IMG/VR virus record: IMGVR_UViG_3300034272_000929
Location: 1 to 24,824 of that record
Strand: one strand, 5' to 3'
DNA: 24,824 bases
Origin: a virus
In this document: positions 1 through 8,450 of the stretch, piece after piece
How positions within the stretch are numbered: the stretch's first letter is position 1
How the letters are laid out: each line of letters opens with the position of its first letter
Notes under the pieces: model-generated
Told to the model about the DNA's origin: nothing
The model's database searches: none
The model's input: the letters and a program-made list of their open reading frames with translations, nothing else
Made by a program: the position numbers and the translations under genes

Positions 1-30
1 TTTGTTGACAAGTTCTAGAAAAGTTGCCAT
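1..30 (-). CDS. Start of a further late gene, cut by the window edge
   Basis: Only ten codons are inside the window (MATFLELVNK). The start is supported by an AGGAGGA Shine-Dalgarno at 43-49, 12 bases before the ATG, and by its place directly after the AT-hook gene. Short N-termini of this style occur in phage head-tail connector proteins, but ten residues cannot identify the product. Confidence 0.6.
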   Translation of the reverse strand, partial: MATFLELVNK

Positions 31-55
31 CGCCTCTCGTTATCCTCCTAGTTAG

Positions 56-796
56 TTAGCTTTCTTCCGAGTCGTTGAACTCAACCTTCTTAGGGCGACC
101 GGGCTTACGCGGAGCGCTCTCAACCACATCCATGTGGGCCATGGCGGCTTCCACTTCGACCTTGGCCTTCTCCAGCTCACGCTGGCGCTGGGCTTCGATA
201 AATGCATCAAGACGCGCATCACCGAGCTTCTCGCGGAGCAGAGCTGCAAACTCGGCCTCCTGCTTACGAGTAGGCCAGCGGCCGTACAAAGCAAGATACT
301 GGTTGCGAACAGTCAGCTTTTCTTCGGTAAGTAGCGACTTGATGACCGAAGGACCGGGGTTGCGGTTGTACTCTCGGAAGGCAATCGCCTTGACTTCAAT
401 TCGCGTATCAGTGTTCTGACCAGTGGCAGGATCGATTACTTCTTTGGTGATCCAATCAGTGCAATCGTTGAGAGCACCGTCAACAATCTCTACAGGTACA
501 TCCACGATCACGCCTCGCGGGATGATCGTAGCAAACTTATTCACAAGGCACTGAACGGGGGTGTCGTTGCCATTCTGGTCCGTCTCGGCAATAGAGATGC
601 GGGCGAAGCCCGGAGGAATGGGGGTGTTCATGTCGTTGACGACACTTGCCACGACCTTGTTCTTCTGGCGATTGACAATAGCTCGGCGATAATCCTCTTC
701 ACCCCAAGAAGGGCGACCAGAGATGTTCAGGGCCTGTGCCATCTTCTTCAGCTCAGCCAAGGTCTTACCGTTCAGGTTAACAGTCTTGTTACTCAT
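56..796 (-). CDS. Putative virion or DNA-associated protein with SAP/Rho-N-like N-terminus and C-terminal AT-hook
   Basis: This 246-residue protein lies after the head genes, so it is probably made late and may be virion-associated (inference). Residues about 9-45 (NGKTLAELKKMAQALNI and onward) resemble the short helical SAP/Rho-N type nucleic-acid-binding fold. The middle (about 60-150) has an IPRGVIVDVPVEIV stretch of a kind I associate with phage structural proteins. Residues about 190-220 are charged and helical (REKLGDARLDAFIEAQRQRELEKAKVEVE). The tail contains RKPGRPKK with GRP at 233-235, the AT-hook core, followed by an acidic end. A GGAGATCAC ribosome site precedes the ATG. It is separated from the upstream gene by a strong terminator, so its own expression needs read-through or a separate promoter. 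Function is not established. Confidence 0.85.
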   Translation of the reverse strand: MSNKTVNLNGKTLAELKKMAQALNISGRPSWGEEDYRRAIVNRQKNKVVASVVNDMNTPIPPGFARISIAETDQNGNDTPVQCLVNKFATIIPRGVIVDVPVEIVDGALNDCTDWITKEVIDPATGQNTDTRIEVKAIAFREYNRNPGPSVIKSLLTEEKLTVRNQYLALYGRWPTRKQEAEFAALLREKLGDARLDAFIEAQRQRELEKAKVEVEAAMAHMDVVESAPRKPGRPKKVEFNDSEES

Positions 797-852
797 ATAT
801 GTGATCTCCTTAATGGAAACGAGGCCATTGTTGTTGGCCCATTTTGAGGTTT

Positions 853-896
853 GAAAAAGAAAAGGGGAAGGGAAGGTGTTTAGCCTCCCCCTCCCC
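853..896 (-). terminator. Strong Rho-independent terminator after the capsid genes
   Basis: Read on the minus strand, a 13-bp stem (arms 884-896 and 864-876, two G-U pairs, otherwise complete) closes a 7-base loop (877-883) and is followed by TTTTCTTTTTC. It sits just after the stop of the putative decoration-protein gene and before the AT-hook gene, and so should limit transcription past the capsid genes. Confidence 0.88.
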
Positions 897-940
897 TCGT
901 CTTATGTTAGCCACTAGTCCTTGTGGCGAGGTGTTACTCC

Positions 941-1519
941 TTAGATGCCGGAGCTATTGTCCTGATAGTCATAGACGTTAGCACCCGAGAACTCACCCAG
1001 CGTACGCTGCGGACCAACGAACTCAACCGTCAGTTCGAGGTTACGAGCCGTGGCCGGGTTGGTAGCCGCGTTACCGTCCAGAACAATTGCCACGTCAACA
1101 GTGCCGGTCGTAGCCGCAACAACCGGATTGATCGCGGTATTGCTAGCTGCACGCAGCGCCGTATTCGTGCTACCGGAAGCAAGCAGAGCAGCCGGAACAG
1201 CCGAAGCAATCGAGTCGCTCAGGTACGGATTGGTGGTGGCATCGAACGCCTTACGAGCGTCAACAGTCGTACGCTGGAAACCAACACCCGTGGCACTGAG
1301 GGTCGGGGAGGCGTTGGTCTCAAGGTCGTCGTTACGCAGAATCGCGCGGACAACCTGAACACCGGGAGCCAGACGCAGGAACTTGATGACATCGCCGCTC
1401 AGCAGCGCGGTGCCAGCCGGGATAACCACCCGAGCAGTGATGGAACTGACAGAGCCTTGCTCAACGGGGCGGTACGGGAGACCGCCGTTGTTGAACAGTT
1501 CCGAAGTGAAAATAGCCAT
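941..1519 (-). CDS. Putative capsid decoration/cement protein
   Basis: This 192-residue protein is encoded directly after the major capsid gene, with an AAGGAGGAC ribosome site. It is rich in Ala, Thr, Val and Asn, has few charged residues and no membrane segment, and looks beta-rich (for example AIVLDGNAATNPATARNLELTVEFVG). Small proteins immediately after the major capsid gene are often capsid decoration or head-stabilising proteins, and its composition fits a structural role. The transcript probably ends at the terminator just downstream. The assignment rests on position and composition, not on a motif, so it could be another minor head protein. Confidence 0.8.
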   Translation of the reverse strand: MAIFTSELFNNGGLPYRPVEQGSVSSITARVVIPAGTALLSGDVIKFLRLAPGVQVVRAILRNDDLETNASPTLSATGVGFQRTTVDARKAFDATTNPYLSDSIASAVPAALLASGSTNTALRAASNTAINPVVAATTGTVDVAIVLDGNAATNPATARNLELTVEFVGPQRTLGEFSGANVYDYQDNSSGI

Positions 1520-1553
1520 TTTGTATGTCCTCCTTAGTTATTGGTCGGTTGGA

Positions 1554-2576
1554 TTATTCAGTAGCCGCCGACTCAATGCGGACACCCCAGCGCTCGTTCA
1601 GGCGGGTAGCGCAGTACCAGAACACGTACGACGCAAAGCCACGCTGACCCAGCGGGTCGGTTTCGCTCTTGATGGAGCCCGGAGGATTCACGTCCAGCTT
1701 GAACGAGTTGCGGGTCTTGAACTCCGTAGTGCCCCAGAAGTTCTCGGCCATCACAACAATCGGGTACACGTCGGCAGCAGCGCCGTCACGCGAGCGAACA
1801 CCCGTGAAGGTCGGATTACCCGAACCCCAGAACGGCTCAAGGTGCGGAGTGAGGCAGAAGCGGATGCCTTCGCAAGCACCGATCTCGTACTCGTTCAGGA
1901 GCGTGCCCGAACCGTAACGCTGGCTCTCGATGAACTTGTCCAGATCGCGCAGATCAGCGTCCATGTCGGAGTGGGTGACGGCGATGTAACCAGCCTGCAC
2001 CGGCTCCGTGGCCTGACCCGTACCAGCGCGGATCATTGAGGTCATGTACTTGCCGTGGTTGTTACGCAGCACGTTGGTAGCAGTACGAACGTGCTCTAGC
2101 TGGACGGTGTCGTTGACAGTGTTACGCGAAGTAGCGGAGCCGGTATAGATGACCTGCGAACCACCGCGAATGGTCTGCCAGTTGATGAGTTCCTTCGTAG
2201 TACCCATCGCCTTGCCGAGTTCTGCACCGATCTCCTTGAAGCCAACGTCCGAATGGAAGTTGTACATCTTGTCGGTAACGCGGATGATCTTACCGTACTG
2301 ATCGACCTTATCGGTCACAGTCTCCTGCTGGAAGTTCTCAGCAGCCGGGGTCACACCCTCAACCAGACTGTTGGTGTCAACCTCGATCTCACGCATACGC
2401 TTCCACACAAGCGTGTCCGACTTGTTGGCAGGCAGCGGGGTACGAGTAATACCGGGCAGCTTGTCCAGCACCAGCCACGGTTCAGCGTTGACAAGAGCGT
2501 TCGGAACAGCGTAAATAGCAACGCGCTGGGTGATACTGGCGCTATCGTAGGCCAGAAAACCTTGATTGTAAGACAT
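1554..2576 (-). CDS. Major capsid protein, N4-gp56-like
   Basis: This 340-residue protein should be the main shell subunit of the head. It lies after the scaffold gene and has a strong AAGGAGG ribosome site 10 bases before the ATG. The block DKVDQYGKIIRVTDKMY (residues 89-105), the preceding LVEGVTPAAENF and the general size match what I know of N4-gp56 family capsid proteins, in which a strand-forming QYG-x-x-(I/V)-x-VTD segment is typical. The remainder (ELGKAMGTTKELINWQTIRGG, then HVRTATNVLRNNHG) is consistent with the HK97-type fold. No cleavage site is evident. The family call is by eye and moderately firm; the role is firm from synteny. Confidence 0.92.
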   Translation of the reverse strand: MSYNQGFLAYDSASITQRVAIYAVPNALVNAEPWLVLDKLPGITRTPLPANKSDTLVWKRMREIEVDTNSLVEGVTPAAENFQQETVTDKVDQYGKIIRVTDKMYNFHSDVGFKEIGAELGKAMGTTKELINWQTIRGGSQVIYTGSATSRNTVNDTVQLEHVRTATNVLRNNHGKYMTSMIRAGTGQATEPVQAGYIAVTHSDMDADLRDLDKFIESQRYGSGTLLNEYEIGACEGIRFCLTPHLEPFWGSGNPTFTGVRSRDGAAADVYPIVVMAENFWGTTEFKTRNSFKLDVNPPGSIKSETDPLGQRGFASYVFWYCATRLNERWGVRIESAATE

Positions 2577-2610
2577 TAGTGTCTATCCTCCTTGATAGAT
2601 GGGATTTCGA

Positions 2611-3882
2611 TTAGAGTTTCAACTTACCCTGAGCAATGGCTCGATCCATCTCTTCGAGAAACGAATCAAACTCAGGGGTGCCCGGAGGAGGTGGATTCTT
2701 AATCCGCTCTTCGAGCGACGGCTTGTGGCCGGGGGGTGGCGCACTTCGAGCCGGGGCAGCAGCACTCGTAGTCAAGCGCGCCTGCCGGGCCTGCTGGACT
2801 TGAGCCGCACGAGGATCAACCTCGGGCTGGGATGGCTGCTGAGTGGGCTGTTGCTGCTGGACGTAACCGTGGGCTGCGTTGTACTGGCTTGCCCATTCAG
2901 GGTAGTAGTTCTTCAGAAGCTCTTTGTGGATAGACGGGCTGAAAGGGTCAGCCTGATACCACCGCTGAAGATGCTCTGGCATTTCCTGAAGGAACTGCTG
3001 CCAAGGACTCCACTTAGTCTTCGGATCAACGTAGTCGATGAAGTCAAGGGCTCCGGGCATCTGACGCTCAAGCTCGAAGCGGCTCTGTTCAACGAGACGA
3101 GCCTCCTCTTGCTCTGCCAACTTAACCTTCAGTTCTTCCACGGCAGACATATCAACCTTCGGAACCGAGCTAGCCATAAGCTGCTGGGTTTCGACAAGAG
3201 CATCTCGGGTCAGTTCGAGAAGATCGGCTAGCTCGGGGTCAGTCCCCTTGACTCGTGCGATCTTATCGGTTAGCTCTTGAATCTTACGAGCGTTCGCGGT
3301 CTGCGTGTTAGCTGGAGTAGCGGTCGGGTTCGACGGCTGGCTAACCGCTCCATCGCGGAGTCGTTGTTCAAGTTGTTCGCGCTGTTTGCGCTCTTCTTCG
3401 TACTTCTTCTGGAAAGCGGTCTGACGACCAATCTCAGAACGATACCGCTGCTCGTGGTACTCGCGAGCTTTACGCTCTTGTTCGAGCCGCTCTTCGACAA
3501 TCTTACGAACAGACGGGTCAAGGGAGTGGAGCCAGTCCTCGTTCGGGTTACTCGGTTCACTTTGGGAAGTTGCGCCTTCCTTGGCGCTTGTGCCGCCTTC
3601 CGCTGGAACCGTCGTGGATTGGTTCGCTTCGGTGTTCGCGGGAGGAACCTCCGGCTCATCTACCTTTACGCTACTTTCAACCCCACCACCACCACCGAGG
3701 AACTTCTGCAACTCTTCTTCAACCTTGGCAATCTCTTCAAGGTTGTTTGAAAGGAGAACCTGCTCGTACTTTTCAGCAAGCTGATTCTGAAGTTCTTCAC
3801 GGGAAAGCTCCGCTGCGGGAGTGTCCGGTGATTGGGACTGATTGTACTGTTGTTCAGTCTGATTGTCAATAGTGTCGCTCAT
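2611..3882 (-). CDS. Putative head scaffolding protein
   Basis: This 423-residue, highly charged protein is encoded between portal and major capsid, the usual place of the scaffold that guides procapsid assembly and leaves before DNA packaging. Residues about 20-65 and 125-185 are Glu/Lys/Gln-rich predicted coiled coils (for example ERLEQERKAREYHEQRYR). A run of five glycines follows the first coil. A more ordered part lies at about 285-345 (PGALDFIDYVDPKTKWSPWQ). After a Gln/Pro/Ala-rich linker, a short basic helical tail ends in LEEMDRAIAQGKLKL, similar to scaffold C-termini that bind the coat protein. The ATG is preceded by AAGGATC. A promoter-like site lies inside the first 15 codons. The role comes from position and composition. 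Confidence 0.88.
   Translation of the reverse strand: MSDTIDNQTEQQYNQSQSPDTPAAELSREELQNQLAEKYEQVLLSNNLEEIAKVEEELQKFLGGGGGVESSVKVDEPEVPPANTEANQSTTVPAEGGTSAKEGATSQSEPSNPNEDWLHSLDPSVRKIVEERLEQERKAREYHEQRYRSEIGRQTAFQKKYEEERKQREQLEQRLRDGAVSQPSNPTATPANTQTANARKIQELTDKIARVKGTDPELADLLELTRDALVETQQLMASSVPKVDMSAVEELKVKLAEQEEARLVEQSRFELERQMPGALDFIDYVDPKTKWSPWQQFLQEMPEHLQRWYQADPFSPSIHKELLKNYYPEWASQYNAAHGYVQQQQPTQQPSQPEVDPRAAQVQQARQARLTTSAAAPARSAPPPGHKPSLEERIKNPPPPGTPEFDSFLEEMDRAIAQGKLKL
3841..3869 (-). promoter_or_regulatory. Sigma70-type promoter embedded in the scaffold start
   Basis: On the minus strand, TTGACA (3864-3869) is followed after 17 bases by TACAAT (3841-3846). It lies inside the first codons of the scaffold gene. 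The 16 bases GAACAACAGTACAATC are identical to those of the second coding-embedded promoter at 14127-14155. Transcripts would begin near 3834 and could boost capsid genes downstream. Confidence 0.6.
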
Positions 3883-3942
3883 GTTTCTTGTGATCCTTTT
3901 TATTAGCGGCCCGAATGGGCGGCTTGGACGGTTACGAGGGGG

Positions 3943-4143
3943 TTAGTTGTAAGCCTTCTCAAGAGCTTTCTTGAGCTTGCTAATCTCGTCCCACCGCCCT
4001 CGTAACTTGTCGGTGTAAGACTGGTCGCCGTCCCGAAGGACGGCGTTTACCACTTGCTGCTCATGTTCTTCCAGTAGCTTTTTGATCCACCGGAAGGTTC
4101 CGCTATCAGGGTCAACGTAATGACCATCCACCTCTTTTGCCAT
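3943..4143 (-). CDS. Small charged protein between portal and scaffold
   Basis: This 66-residue protein's ATG overlaps the portal stop by one base (TAATG), so translation is probably coupled to the portal. It is hydrophilic and mostly helical (WIKKLLEEHEQQVVNAVLRDG, then WDEISKLKKALEKAYN) with no cysteine or membrane segment. The C-terminal half could form a coiled coil. It has no motif I recognise. Its place inside the head module suggests an assembly role (inference). Confidence 0.8.
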   Translation of the reverse strand: MAKEVDGHYVDPDSGTFRWIKKLLEEHEQQVVNAVLRDGDQSYTDKLRGRWDEISKLKKALEKAYN

Positions 4144-6398
4144 TAGACACCCGATCCTGTTTTAGCCTTGAGTTGCATTTCCTCGCGCATAAGTGCTCGT
4201 TCCGAAGCACCTTCAGCGGCCGAGATACCAGCAAGGAACCGCTCGGTTTCATCCGCCATGTTCTGCTTCTCAAGCTGGGCAATGACCTTGGCTCGATCTG
4301 CTTCACTACGGGCTGCAAGCTGAAGCATAGCGATCTCACGCTCAGTCTGGACTTGAAGCACCCGGCTCTGGGCATCAAACTTACGAGCCTCAATCTGCTC
4401 AAGGTTAACCATCTCCTCCAAGCGAAGCTGCTGGAGTTGCTTGGTGCTTTCAAACTGGAACTTCTCTCGCTCGAATGCCAGACGCTCTCGTTCCATTTCA
4501 ACACGACTACGCTCAATTTCCAGCTTAACTTGGTTCGGATCGGGAGGCTGAGGCTGTTGAGCACGCTCTTGACGAATCTGCTCCACTTGCTCAGGGGTAC
4601 GAATGATCCCCATCTCAGGTAGACGCATCATCGTAAGGCGAGCGCGGGTCATGCTACTCTGGTCAACGTGGTCAGCCAGCTCCGGGTTCTGGGCCGCTTC
4701 AACCGACAACTTCTCAAGGTTGGCAATTTGGATTTGCTTGTTGCGCAGTTCGGTAGAACTACGAACATCCACCTCGAAGTCGAAGTTAGCGAACTCAGGC
4801 CGCAGGTTGTACTGAATATTCCAGTGGTACATACGATCAATCAGCTTCTGGGTGATGCAGTCATCCCAGCTTTCAGCCTTCATATCGGTGACAATCGTGG
4901 CTGCTTGCTGGAGAATCGCCATACCAGTGGCTGAGTCACCACCTACCTGAGCACCGCCCATCCCGCCTGCAATCAGGTTGATACCCGACTCTTCTTGTGC
5001 CCATTGCTGAGCAAGCTGGAGAAGAGGCATCAGAGAAGGCGTAACGTTAGCCGGGACAAACTCCTTGAACACTTGCGAGACATCTTGCAAGGTCGAGTCC
5101 GTCACGTTAAGAATCATGTGTGGGCGGAGGGTCCAGTCACCGCCTTGCGGCTCAACGTAGTCCTTGTTAACGATGATGATCGGACCCGACGAGATACTTG
5201 CATTATCAAGTATCATGTGCAGAGTAGACGTGTGGATACGCTGGCTATCCTCCATCTCGATGGGAAGACCGAAGCCGAACGGACTGTTCGGGTCTTTCTC
5301 CCACACACACGCCATGTAAGGCAGCTCGTAGGCCCCTTCAATGGCCTCCAGAGAAGCTCGGATAACCCGACCGTTACACACCCACACCTCGCCCATGTAA
5401 GAGTTACCAAGGCTGTCGTAGGTGGGTTGCAGGCCAAGCGCGTTAGCTTGCTCAACCGAGATAGGTCCGTTGTACTCGATGACGACGTACTTGTGCTTGA
5501 GGTAGTTCTCACCCGAGTCGGTCTGAGCACGCACATCCGCAAAGAACTCAGCGTTGTACTCATCCGGTCCGTTCTTCAACAAATCACGGATAGCGTCGTC
5601 GAAGAAACCCTCGGACGTAGCCAGCTTGGCGAACTGAGTCTTGGACATCGGATGGATTTCGATAGCCCACTCTGCATCACAAATATCATTGACCGTCGTA
5701 TCCGGGTAGAACATCCACGGATCAACACGGTAGACTTCAGGAGCGGGAATCGTCTCATAGGTGGGAATTGCTACGAGAGAACCATCAGGCGCTTGCGTGG
5801 ATTGATACACACGCTTGGGCTTGAGGCTGGGGACTGGACCTTTGAGGACACCCGTGCCAAGACGAACCATATCGGAGATCGCTTGACGGGCTTTGGGTCC
5901 GTACTTGGTAGCGCTCAGTTGATCGTAGATTTCTTGCTCAAGGGCTCGGGATGCATTCGCCGCGAGAGCGGGGTCGACGTCAGGCCGGGGACTGGGCTTG
6001 ATGTCCCAGTTCTTGTCTCCCCCGGAGAATTGCTGAGACCAAATCTGAGCCTCGGCAATCTTGCACTTTTCTGACACAAGGTTGTGATCCGGTCGAACCC
6101 GGTTGACCCCTTGCGTGTGTGAGTCGATAGTATTACCGCGATTCGAACTCTTGTTCCCTAGGAGTAGGCGTGTTCCTCGTCGCCACTCTTCTTCTTTTGT
6201 GTTACGGTCGGAGGAAGCGAGTCGCCATTTCTCTTCGATAGAGTGAGCCAACCCGTCAAGTAGCTGACGGCGTTGGTTATCGATGGCTTCCGCTTCCTCT
6301 TGAATCCGCATCATTTCTTCGGGGCTAAGTTCGATCTCGGCAACGATGACTGCATCTACGGGGGCTTCCCTAGATGTCATACTTGCGGCCTGATCCAT
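4143..6398 (-). CDS. Portal protein with long helical C-terminal extension
   Basis: This 751-residue protein should form the ring at the unique head vertex through which DNA is packaged. Length, position directly after the large terminase and the N-terminal half (NRVRPDHNLVSEKCKIAEAQ, later DPNSPFGFGLPIEMEDSQR) fit the P22-type portal group. After about residue 590 the chain becomes a long charged helix (LEIERSRVEMERERLAFERE, then LARS-type Ala/Glu-rich helix), probably the barrel or a coiled-coil extension reaching into the head. The start overlaps the terminase end by 29 bases and has an AAGGAGG site about 11 bases upstream; a second Met seven codons in has no comparable site. The downstream gene overlaps by one base. 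Confidence 0.93.
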   Translation of the reverse strand: MDQAASMTSREAPVDAVIVAEIELSPEEMMRIQEEAEAIDNQRRQLLDGLAHSIEEKWRLASSDRNTKEEEWRRGTRLLLGNKSSNRGNTIDSHTQGVNRVRPDHNLVSEKCKIAEAQIWSQQFSGGDKNWDIKPSPRPDVDPALAANASRALEQEIYDQLSATKYGPKARQAISDMVRLGTGVLKGPVPSLKPKRVYQSTQAPDGSLVAIPTYETIPAPEVYRVDPWMFYPDTTVNDICDAEWAIEIHPMSKTQFAKLATSEGFFDDAIRDLLKNGPDEYNAEFFADVRAQTDSGENYLKHKYVVIEYNGPISVEQANALGLQPTYDSLGNSYMGEVWVCNGRVIRASLEAIEGAYELPYMACVWEKDPNSPFGFGLPIEMEDSQRIHTSTLHMILDNASISSGPIIIVNKDYVEPQGGDWTLRPHMILNVTDSTLQDVSQVFKEFVPANVTPSLMPLLQLAQQWAQEESGINLIAGGMGGAQVGGDSATGMAILQQAATIVTDMKAESWDDCITQKLIDRMYHWNIQYNLRPEFANFDFEVDVRSSTELRNKQIQIANLEKLSVEAAQNPELADHVDQSSMTRARLTMMRLPEMGIIRTPEQVEQIRQERAQQPQPPDPNQVKLEIERSRVEMERERLAFEREKFQFESTKQLQQLRLEEMVNLEQIEARKFDAQSRVLQVQTEREIAMLQLAARSEADRAKVIAQLEKQNMADETERFLAGISAAEGASERALMREEMQLKAKTGSGV

Positions 6399-7983
6399 TT
6401 AATGATTGCCCTCCTTGGCGGGAAATTGGGGGTTGTTTGGCGTGCTTAAGCGCCTGCGTGGCATACCTTAACGAATCCTGAATATGGTCGTTTTCTTTGA
6501 TGATGCGGCCTTTCTGATCTCTTCGATATACAACATACTCTTTTGCAAGTTCAGAGAGGCTTCGGAAGAACTTTAGCCGGCCCGTAGCCAGCATTTCTTG
6601 GATTTGGTAGATACCTGCCTCAACAGAGTTGTCGGCTGGAAAGAGCTTCAACCCGAGATCACGGTACATATTGAAGAGTTGCTTACCGTCAACCTGAGAA
6701 CGGCCTCGGGATGCTGGATCGATAGCGATAGGTATCCAATCACCACGGCCTTTAATCGCCGCAGCGTGGACAAGAGGCTCTGCCTGCCCTCGCTTGTATT
6801 CTGAGTAGGCGAAAACTTCTTTGGTATCGGGATTTTCAGCCAACCAAATACAGGCGGTGTTGTTCCAACCCACGTCCATACCCGCGATTTTCTTCCAGTG
6901 CTTGGGGATATCAAAGTCTTTGACAAGGATTTCTTCAAGCGGGATGGTGAAAATCGTACCCGAACCCATCGAAGGGAGACCCTTAGAGCGAGATTCCTTT
7001 AAATGGGGAGGAGTGGCGTCCAACATGCGCTTCTTGGCATCTTCGGTGAGCCACTTAGCATCGTCCCAGCCTGCAATAATGACTGCCTTAGACGTTCCTT
7101 CCGTCTTTTCGATGGAATCGATCTCGCCTCTACGCAATCGTTCCTTGGCTTGTTCCTCGGCATCCTCTCGGGATAGCTTTACAATACCCGGAATCTCAGA
7201 ACCACGGGGAAGGAAGTCAGCGTTGTTGTAGAAAGAAAGGACGAGAGGGGTTAGACCAGCCAGAGGAGTAGCAGTGACGTACAAGATACCGTTGGTGGTC
7301 ATCGTACGAAGGTATGCCTCGGAGTAAATATCAGCCGGAGGCAGCTCATCCATCCACACAAAGTCTTTCTGTGTTCCGTAGAACGAAACGATACCCTGCT
7401 CAGATGACTTGAAACCAAGTCGGCTCGTACCACCCGAGATGTGCTTCACAAGAACGTAGTCAACTGCACCGCCTGAATTGGGACGATACACAACCTTCTC
7501 AATCCGGTCAGCGGGAATCATCCCGGTGCCCATCTTACCGATGTCGCCAAGCAACTCTTTCTGCACGATGTCTCGGCAGGTTTCCTTGTTATCGCCTACA
7601 GCCCAACCATCGGTGGGCTTATCGAACTTACGTCCAGGCCACCAATCCGGGTATTCCCCGAGAAGATGGCAAGCGGTCTGGAAAGCTCCGGCAATGGTCT
7701 TGCCGCAACGATTCGCCGCAGAGAAATACGTTTCTTGATAGTCCCTGCTAGCCGAGAAAAAGGCGTAGTGTTTTGGGAGATTCTCAATACCGTACGGAGT
7801 GCCGGGAATAAACCACCTCACCCAACCACTCAGTTTCTCAGCCTCTTTCTTCGCTTCCAGCGTCTCTAGAAGATCAATCAAGTATTGAGTACCGTCATCC
7901 GAGCCAAGCTCAATGGGCTTGTCCAGATCAACAGTATCTACCTTAAACACCATCGTATCGTCAAAACCAAGCTTACTCGCCAT
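6370..7983 (-). CDS. terL: Terminase large subunit (packaging ATPase and nuclease)
   Basis: This 537-residue protein should cut concatemeric DNA and pump it into the head through the portal. The Walker A motif is SAANRCGKT (88-96). Walker B with the catalytic Glu is FVWMDE (208-213), and a TATP coupling motif lies at 237-240. The C-terminal RNase H-like nuclease shows its acidic residues at D370 (GMDVGW), D422 (IDPAS) and D499 or D503 (NDHIQDSLRYA). The sequence TGWAVGDN near 125-131 and the general plan resemble P22 gp2-type terminases. The ATG lies 11 bases inside the end of the small-subunit gene, and the 3' end overlaps the portal gene by 29 bases, so the three genes form one coupled unit. 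All key residues are present. Confidence 0.96.
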   Translation of the reverse strand: MASKLGFDDTMVFKVDTVDLDKPIELGSDDGTQYLIDLLETLEAKKEAEKLSGWVRWFIPGTPYGIENLPKHYAFFSASRDYQETYFSAANRCGKTIAGAFQTACHLLGEYPDWWPGRKFDKPTDGWAVGDNKETCRDIVQKELLGDIGKMGTGMIPADRIEKVVYRPNSGGAVDYVLVKHISGGTSRLGFKSSEQGIVSFYGTQKDFVWMDELPPADIYSEAYLRTMTTNGILYVTATPLAGLTPLVLSFYNNADFLPRGSEIPGIVKLSREDAEEQAKERLRRGEIDSIEKTEGTSKAVIIAGWDDAKWLTEDAKKRMLDATPPHLKESRSKGLPSMGSGTIFTIPLEEILVKDFDIPKHWKKIAGMDVGWNNTACIWLAENPDTKEVFAYSEYKRGQAEPLVHAAAIKGRGDWIPIAIDPASRGRSQVDGKQLFNMYRDLGLKLFPADNSVEAGIYQIQEMLATGRLKFFRSLSELAKEYVVYRRDQKGRIIKENDHIQDSLRYATQALKHAKQPPISRQGGQSLNGSGRKYDI

Positions 7984-8377
7984 TGCTCGTCACCTCTCCT
8001 TCAATGATTCGTGGGAGAAGCCCGGGCAAGTGCGCTTGCAGGCGTTTGACCAATTCTTCCTTTGTAATCTCCGTATTGACCGAGAGTTGCTTGACATTCT
8101 GCTCGGTCTTGTCAGCCCATCCGAAGTGATGGCTCATGCGAGCCTTCCAGACGGCTGTGTTGAAATCCTTATCGTGGATCGCTAAACGACCCTGACGTTC
8201 GTTCCATGCCTCAGCAATGTCATTACCGCGCTCAACGAGTTCTCGGAACGCAGCGCTAGTTTGACACTTCTGTGCGAACTGTCGCTTGGTCAGTTCCATG
8301 TACTCAGCTACTTCCACATTAGTGTAGCCCTGTTTGTACAAGGCGATAATCTCTCCGGCCGTGAAATCCTTAGCCAT
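7973..8377 (-). CDS. terS: Terminase small subunit
   Basis: This 134-residue protein lies directly upstream of and overlaps the large subunit, where it should recognise the packaging site and regulate the motor. The start chosen is the ATG at 8377 (MAKDFTAGEI), preceded by AAGGAGATC; the open frame extends further up without a credible ribosome site. Residues about 5-45 (AGEIIALYKQGYTNVEVAEYM) form a helix-turn-helix as expected for small terminases. This is followed by a helical middle with a WKARMSHHFGWADKT segment, common in this group. The tail is the oligomerising or large-subunit-binding part by analogy. Confidence 0.9.
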   Translation of the reverse strand: MAKDFTAGEIIALYKQGYTNVEVAEYMELTKRQFAQKCQTSAAFRELVERGNDIAEAWNERQGRLAIHDKDFNTAVWKARMSHHFGWADKTEQNVKQLSVNTEITKEELVKRLQAHLPGLLPRIIEGEVTSNGE

Positions 8378-8403
8378 ACGTATCGATCTCCTTATCGAGG
8401 AAA

Positions 8404-8417
8404 CGGCCGAAAGGCCG
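8404..8417. other. Short perfect hairpin upstream of the small terminase gene
   Basis: CGGCC (8404-8408), a GAAA loop as read on the plus strand, and GGCCG (8413-8417). In the minus-strand transcript the loop is TTTC. No U-run follows, so it is not a standard terminator. It is one of several short GC hairpins placed in gaps of this genome. Confidence 0.5.
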
Positions 8418-8450
8418 AGGGTTGTTAGCCCCCGGCCCCGGCGATAAACA

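Noticed and set aside
923-1537. Plus-strand open frame opposite the decoration-protein gene
   Set aside because: Arg/Ser-rich shadow sequence with no ribosome site; the minus-strand gene has AAGGAGG and synteny.
3903-3922. Terminator before the scaffold gene
   Set aside because: The stem has a central mismatch and is followed by AATAAAAAGG on the minus strand, with no U-run; at most a leader hairpin.
4995-6074. 359-residue plus-strand open frame
   Set aside because: It lies entirely opposite the portal gene, is Arg/Leu/Val-rich without motifs, and has no ribosome site; it is a shadow of the portal frame.
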